In this document: one piece after another, positions 61,162 to 64,000 of the stretch | Position numbering within the stretch: position 1 is the stretch's first letter | Layout: the number at the start of each line of letters is the position of its first letter | Source of the DNA: Corynebacterium fournieri | Lineage (GTDB): Bacteria > Actinomycetota > Actinomycetes > Mycobacteriales > Mycobacteriaceae | Assembly: GCF_030408775.1 (NCBI RefSeq) | Contig: NZ_CP047210.1 | Span: forward strand, 744,001-808,000 | Length of the DNA stretch: 64,000 bases | Reading direction: 5' to 3' | Translations under genes and position numbers: made by a program | The notes under the pieces: model-generated | Told to the model about the DNA's origin: nothing | What the model saw: only the letters and a program-made list of their open reading frames with translations | Database searches by the model: none

Positions 61162-61187
61162 GGGGTGCAATATTACACCCGGTGCAA
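61156..61187. promoter_or_regulatory. twin palindromic operator of the tetR-exporter operon
   Basis: Two 15-bp palindromes, TTGCAC-GGG-GTGCAA (61156-61170, perfect) and TTACAC-CCG-GTGCAA (61173-61187, one mismatch), centred 17 bp apart. They overlap the putative TAATAT -10 and start codon. Two TetR dimers could bind side by side. Confidence 0.75.
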
Positions 61188-61188
61188 G

Positions 61189-61692
61189 TTAAGGCAAACC
61201 GGCCGATAATTCGCCCTCTACCAGCGCAATGTCGTCTTCGAGGTACGTCAGTTTCAGCACGCCGGGCGCTTGCTTTGCGACGTCCCAACGGCCCTGCCCG
61301 CCATCGCACGCCTTCGTCAGCGGAATGGATTCGCCGCCCTGGCCAATCACGGCGGTGCAGCCGGTGAGGGGATAGGTCACGGATGCGGTGCCGCCGCCGA
61401 ACGTGGCCACCGCAGGCCACGCCTTGACCTTCGCGTCGTCGGCGAGGCTGTTGAGGGTGCCGGTGTAGGTGCCGGTGGGGGCCGAAGGATCGTCGTCAGG
61501 CAGCTGCGGCTGCGCAGTGACCGTGACAGTTTCCGGGACCTCGTTGACGGGCTCCGGGCGCGGATTGGCGTACCAGTAGGCCGCAGCGAGCGCGACGCCG
61601 ATGATGGCGACGATGAGCGCGAGCACCCCGCCGACCACCCACGGCTTGTTCGGCCCGCCAGCGGTGCGCAGTTCGGAGAAAGAATCAGGCAT
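61189..61692 (-). CDS. membrane-anchored hypothetical protein
   Basis: A 167-residue protein with a short cytoplasmic N-terminus, one membrane helix (about 18-42), a Pro/Glu/Asp-rich spacer and an extracellular beta domain with a cysteine pair (TGCTAV, KACDGG). It belongs to no family I recognise. ATG 61692 is only 2 nt past the T-run of the fumC terminator, and no clear ribosome binding site is present. Confidence 0.65.
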   Translation of the reverse strand: MPDSFSELRTAGGPNKPWVVGGVLALIVAIIGVALAAAYWYANPRPEPVNEVPETVTVTAQPQLPDDDPSAPTGTYTGTLNSLADDAKVKAWPAVATFGGGTASVTYPLTGCTAVIGQGGESIPLTKACDGGQGRWDVAKQAPGVLKLTYLEDDIALVEGELSAGLP

Positions 61693-61693
61693 G

Positions 61694-61729
61694 AAAAAGC
61701 CCCCAGCTCGATGTGCAAGTGCTGGGGGC
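61694..61729 (-). terminator. fumC terminator
   Basis: A 9-bp stem GCCCCCAGC/GCTGGGGGC with a 13-nt loop followed on the minus strand by TTTTT. The T-run ends next to the start codon of the downstream gene. Confidence 0.88.
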
Positions 61730-61756
61730 AGATTCTAGCGAGGCGCCAGCTACGGC

Positions 61757-63157
<1,401 letters not shown>

Positions 63158-63260
63158 GATTGTCCTTTACTACTGTCGCGTGCACGTCGCGCACGGTAAG
63201 GTGCACGCGTGCCTGTCCACTGGACGATTATGCATCAACCGGACATTTGGAGGAGCGGAT

Positions 63261-63953
63261 ATGCCCGAACTTGACACCACGAAAGCCCCCACTTTGAGGG
63301 ACGCGCTAGTGGCGGCGGCCGCGATGGTGTCCGTGGACGTCCTGCTTCTCGGTCAGGGTCTGCTTCTGCTGCGCGCTGACCTGCCCCGCTCGGTGGCGCT
63401 GACGGTGCTGCCGGTTGCTGTGGTTGTGGCGCTTGCGGTGCCCACGGTGATGCTCGTGCGCCACATGCGCCGCCGGGGGCTGGAGCTCGGATTCTCGCGG
63501 CTCGGGCGCCGGGGCTGGCACCTGCTGTGGCAGGCTCCAGTGGTGGTGCTCGGCTCTGCGTCAGCGACCGCTCTGGTTGCGCCGCTGTTCGGCATCGAGT
63601 CTGGCGGCGGTTCCACGGGGGAAGTCTTGGCCAGAGATTTAGATAGCGCCACACCGGTGCTGATGCTGTTGGCTGGCTACCTGCTCATCGGGCCGTGTAT
63701 TGAGGAGATCGTGTTTCGCCGCGTGCTCATGAGGTACTTCGACACGCTCATGCCGCCGGCTGCGAGCGTGGTGGCCACCTCAGCGATTTTCGGGGCGGCC
63801 CATATTGCGCCACCAGCGATCGTGTTCACCTTCTTCTCCGGCATTGGCCTGGCGCTTGTGGCGCGCTTCCACGGCAACATCACGTCCAGTTTCATTGTGC
63901 ACGTGGTGAATAATCTGCTGGCCAGCGCGGCCGTCATTGGCGCGCTGTTTTAG
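63261..63953 (+). CDS. CPBP family intramembrane metalloprotease
   Basis: A 230-residue membrane protein with about seven helices. IEEIVFRRVLMRY (EExxxR, about 157-169) and the following FGAAHIAPP histidine define the CPBP/Abi glutamic protease family. GGAGGAG stands 5 nt before ATG 63261. Divergent from fumC; role unknown. A second member lies at 30434-31054. The final 47 nt of the window contain no assignable gene. Confidence 0.85.
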   Translation: MPELDTTKAPTLRDALVAAAAMVSVDVLLLGQGLLLLRADLPRSVALTVLPVAVVVALAVPTVMLVRHMRRRGLELGFSRLGRRGWHLLWQAPVVVLGSASATALVAPLFGIESGGGSTGEVLARDLDSATPVLMLLAGYLLIGPCIEEIVFRRVLMRYFDTLMPPAASVVATSAIFGAAHIAPPAIVFTFFSGIGLALVARFHGNITSSFIVHVVNNLLASAAVIGALF

Positions 63954-64000
63954 CTGCAGGAGAAGTTCCGGTTCGTCGATTTCGCCGTCGCGCTCGCTGT

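Noticed and set aside
63950-64000. Minus-strand open end as a named gene
   Set aside because: Only about 16 codons are visible; no family can be assigned.

Overview
The window looks like chromosome of a high-GC actinobacterium, most probably Corynebacterium. The evidence is a mycothiol S-conjugate amidase next to a short-chain Z-prenyl diphosphate synthase, gene pairs such as DUF5997/LysR-like and prs-glmU, two pth genes flanking rplY, a biotin operon with a BioQ-like operator, and very frequent leaderless genes (a -10 hexamer 6-8 nt before the start codon with no ribosome binding site). No species can be fixed from sequence alone.

Layout. 1-31 kb is mostly ordinary core genome: an SLC13 anion transporter, a YihY membrane protein, an SDR, bioA-bioD-patatin, prfC, a flavin reductase, two peptidyl-tRNA hydrolases, an NMO-like flavoenzyme, a fumarylacetoacetase-like hydrolase, rplY, an amino-acid related operon (thioesterase, permease, aminotransferase, MHS transporter), prs-glmU, an MFS transporter divergent from a multicopper oxidase, a DUF3558-type lipoprotein with a large Gly/Ala-rich protein, tRNA-Gln, a TetR regulator, mfd and a CPBP protease. 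31-34.6 kb is disturbed: two low-GC orphan ORFs, a decayed copy of a tRNA-Leu locus, a mosaic of gene fragments, a phytase-like esterase, then the intact tRNA-Leu(UAA).

34,629-44,761 is a 10.1-kb integrative element in the 3' end of that tRNA, bounded by a 35-bp direct repeat. A tyrosine integrase and a repressor face right. An excisionase, a P4-type primase/helicase, an iteron-like TGTTCC/GGAACA array, a WhiB-like regulator and a small capsid module (prohead protease, major capsid protein, cement-like protein, scaffold-like protein) face left. I recognise no terminase, portal, tail or lysis gene. This is the architecture of a capsid-forming phage satellite (PICI-like) rather than a complete or randomly decayed prophage, and it is the most interesting object here.

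44.7-64 kb returns to core genome: SDR, DoxX, SGNH hydrolase, photolyase, luxS, a suppressor-of-fused domain protein, a Bax-inhibitor-1 family protein, a lipoprotein, greA, DUF4307, mca, a small membrane protein, a Z-prenyl synthase, coaA, glyA, DUF5997 and a LysR-like effector domain, an LGFP-like lipoprotein, a GNAT enzyme, a TetR-controlled drug exporter with twin palindromic operators, fumC and a second CPBP protease. The last 47 bases hold no assignable gene; a minus-strand frame ending with a stop at 63950-63952 may be the end of a gene lying outside the window.
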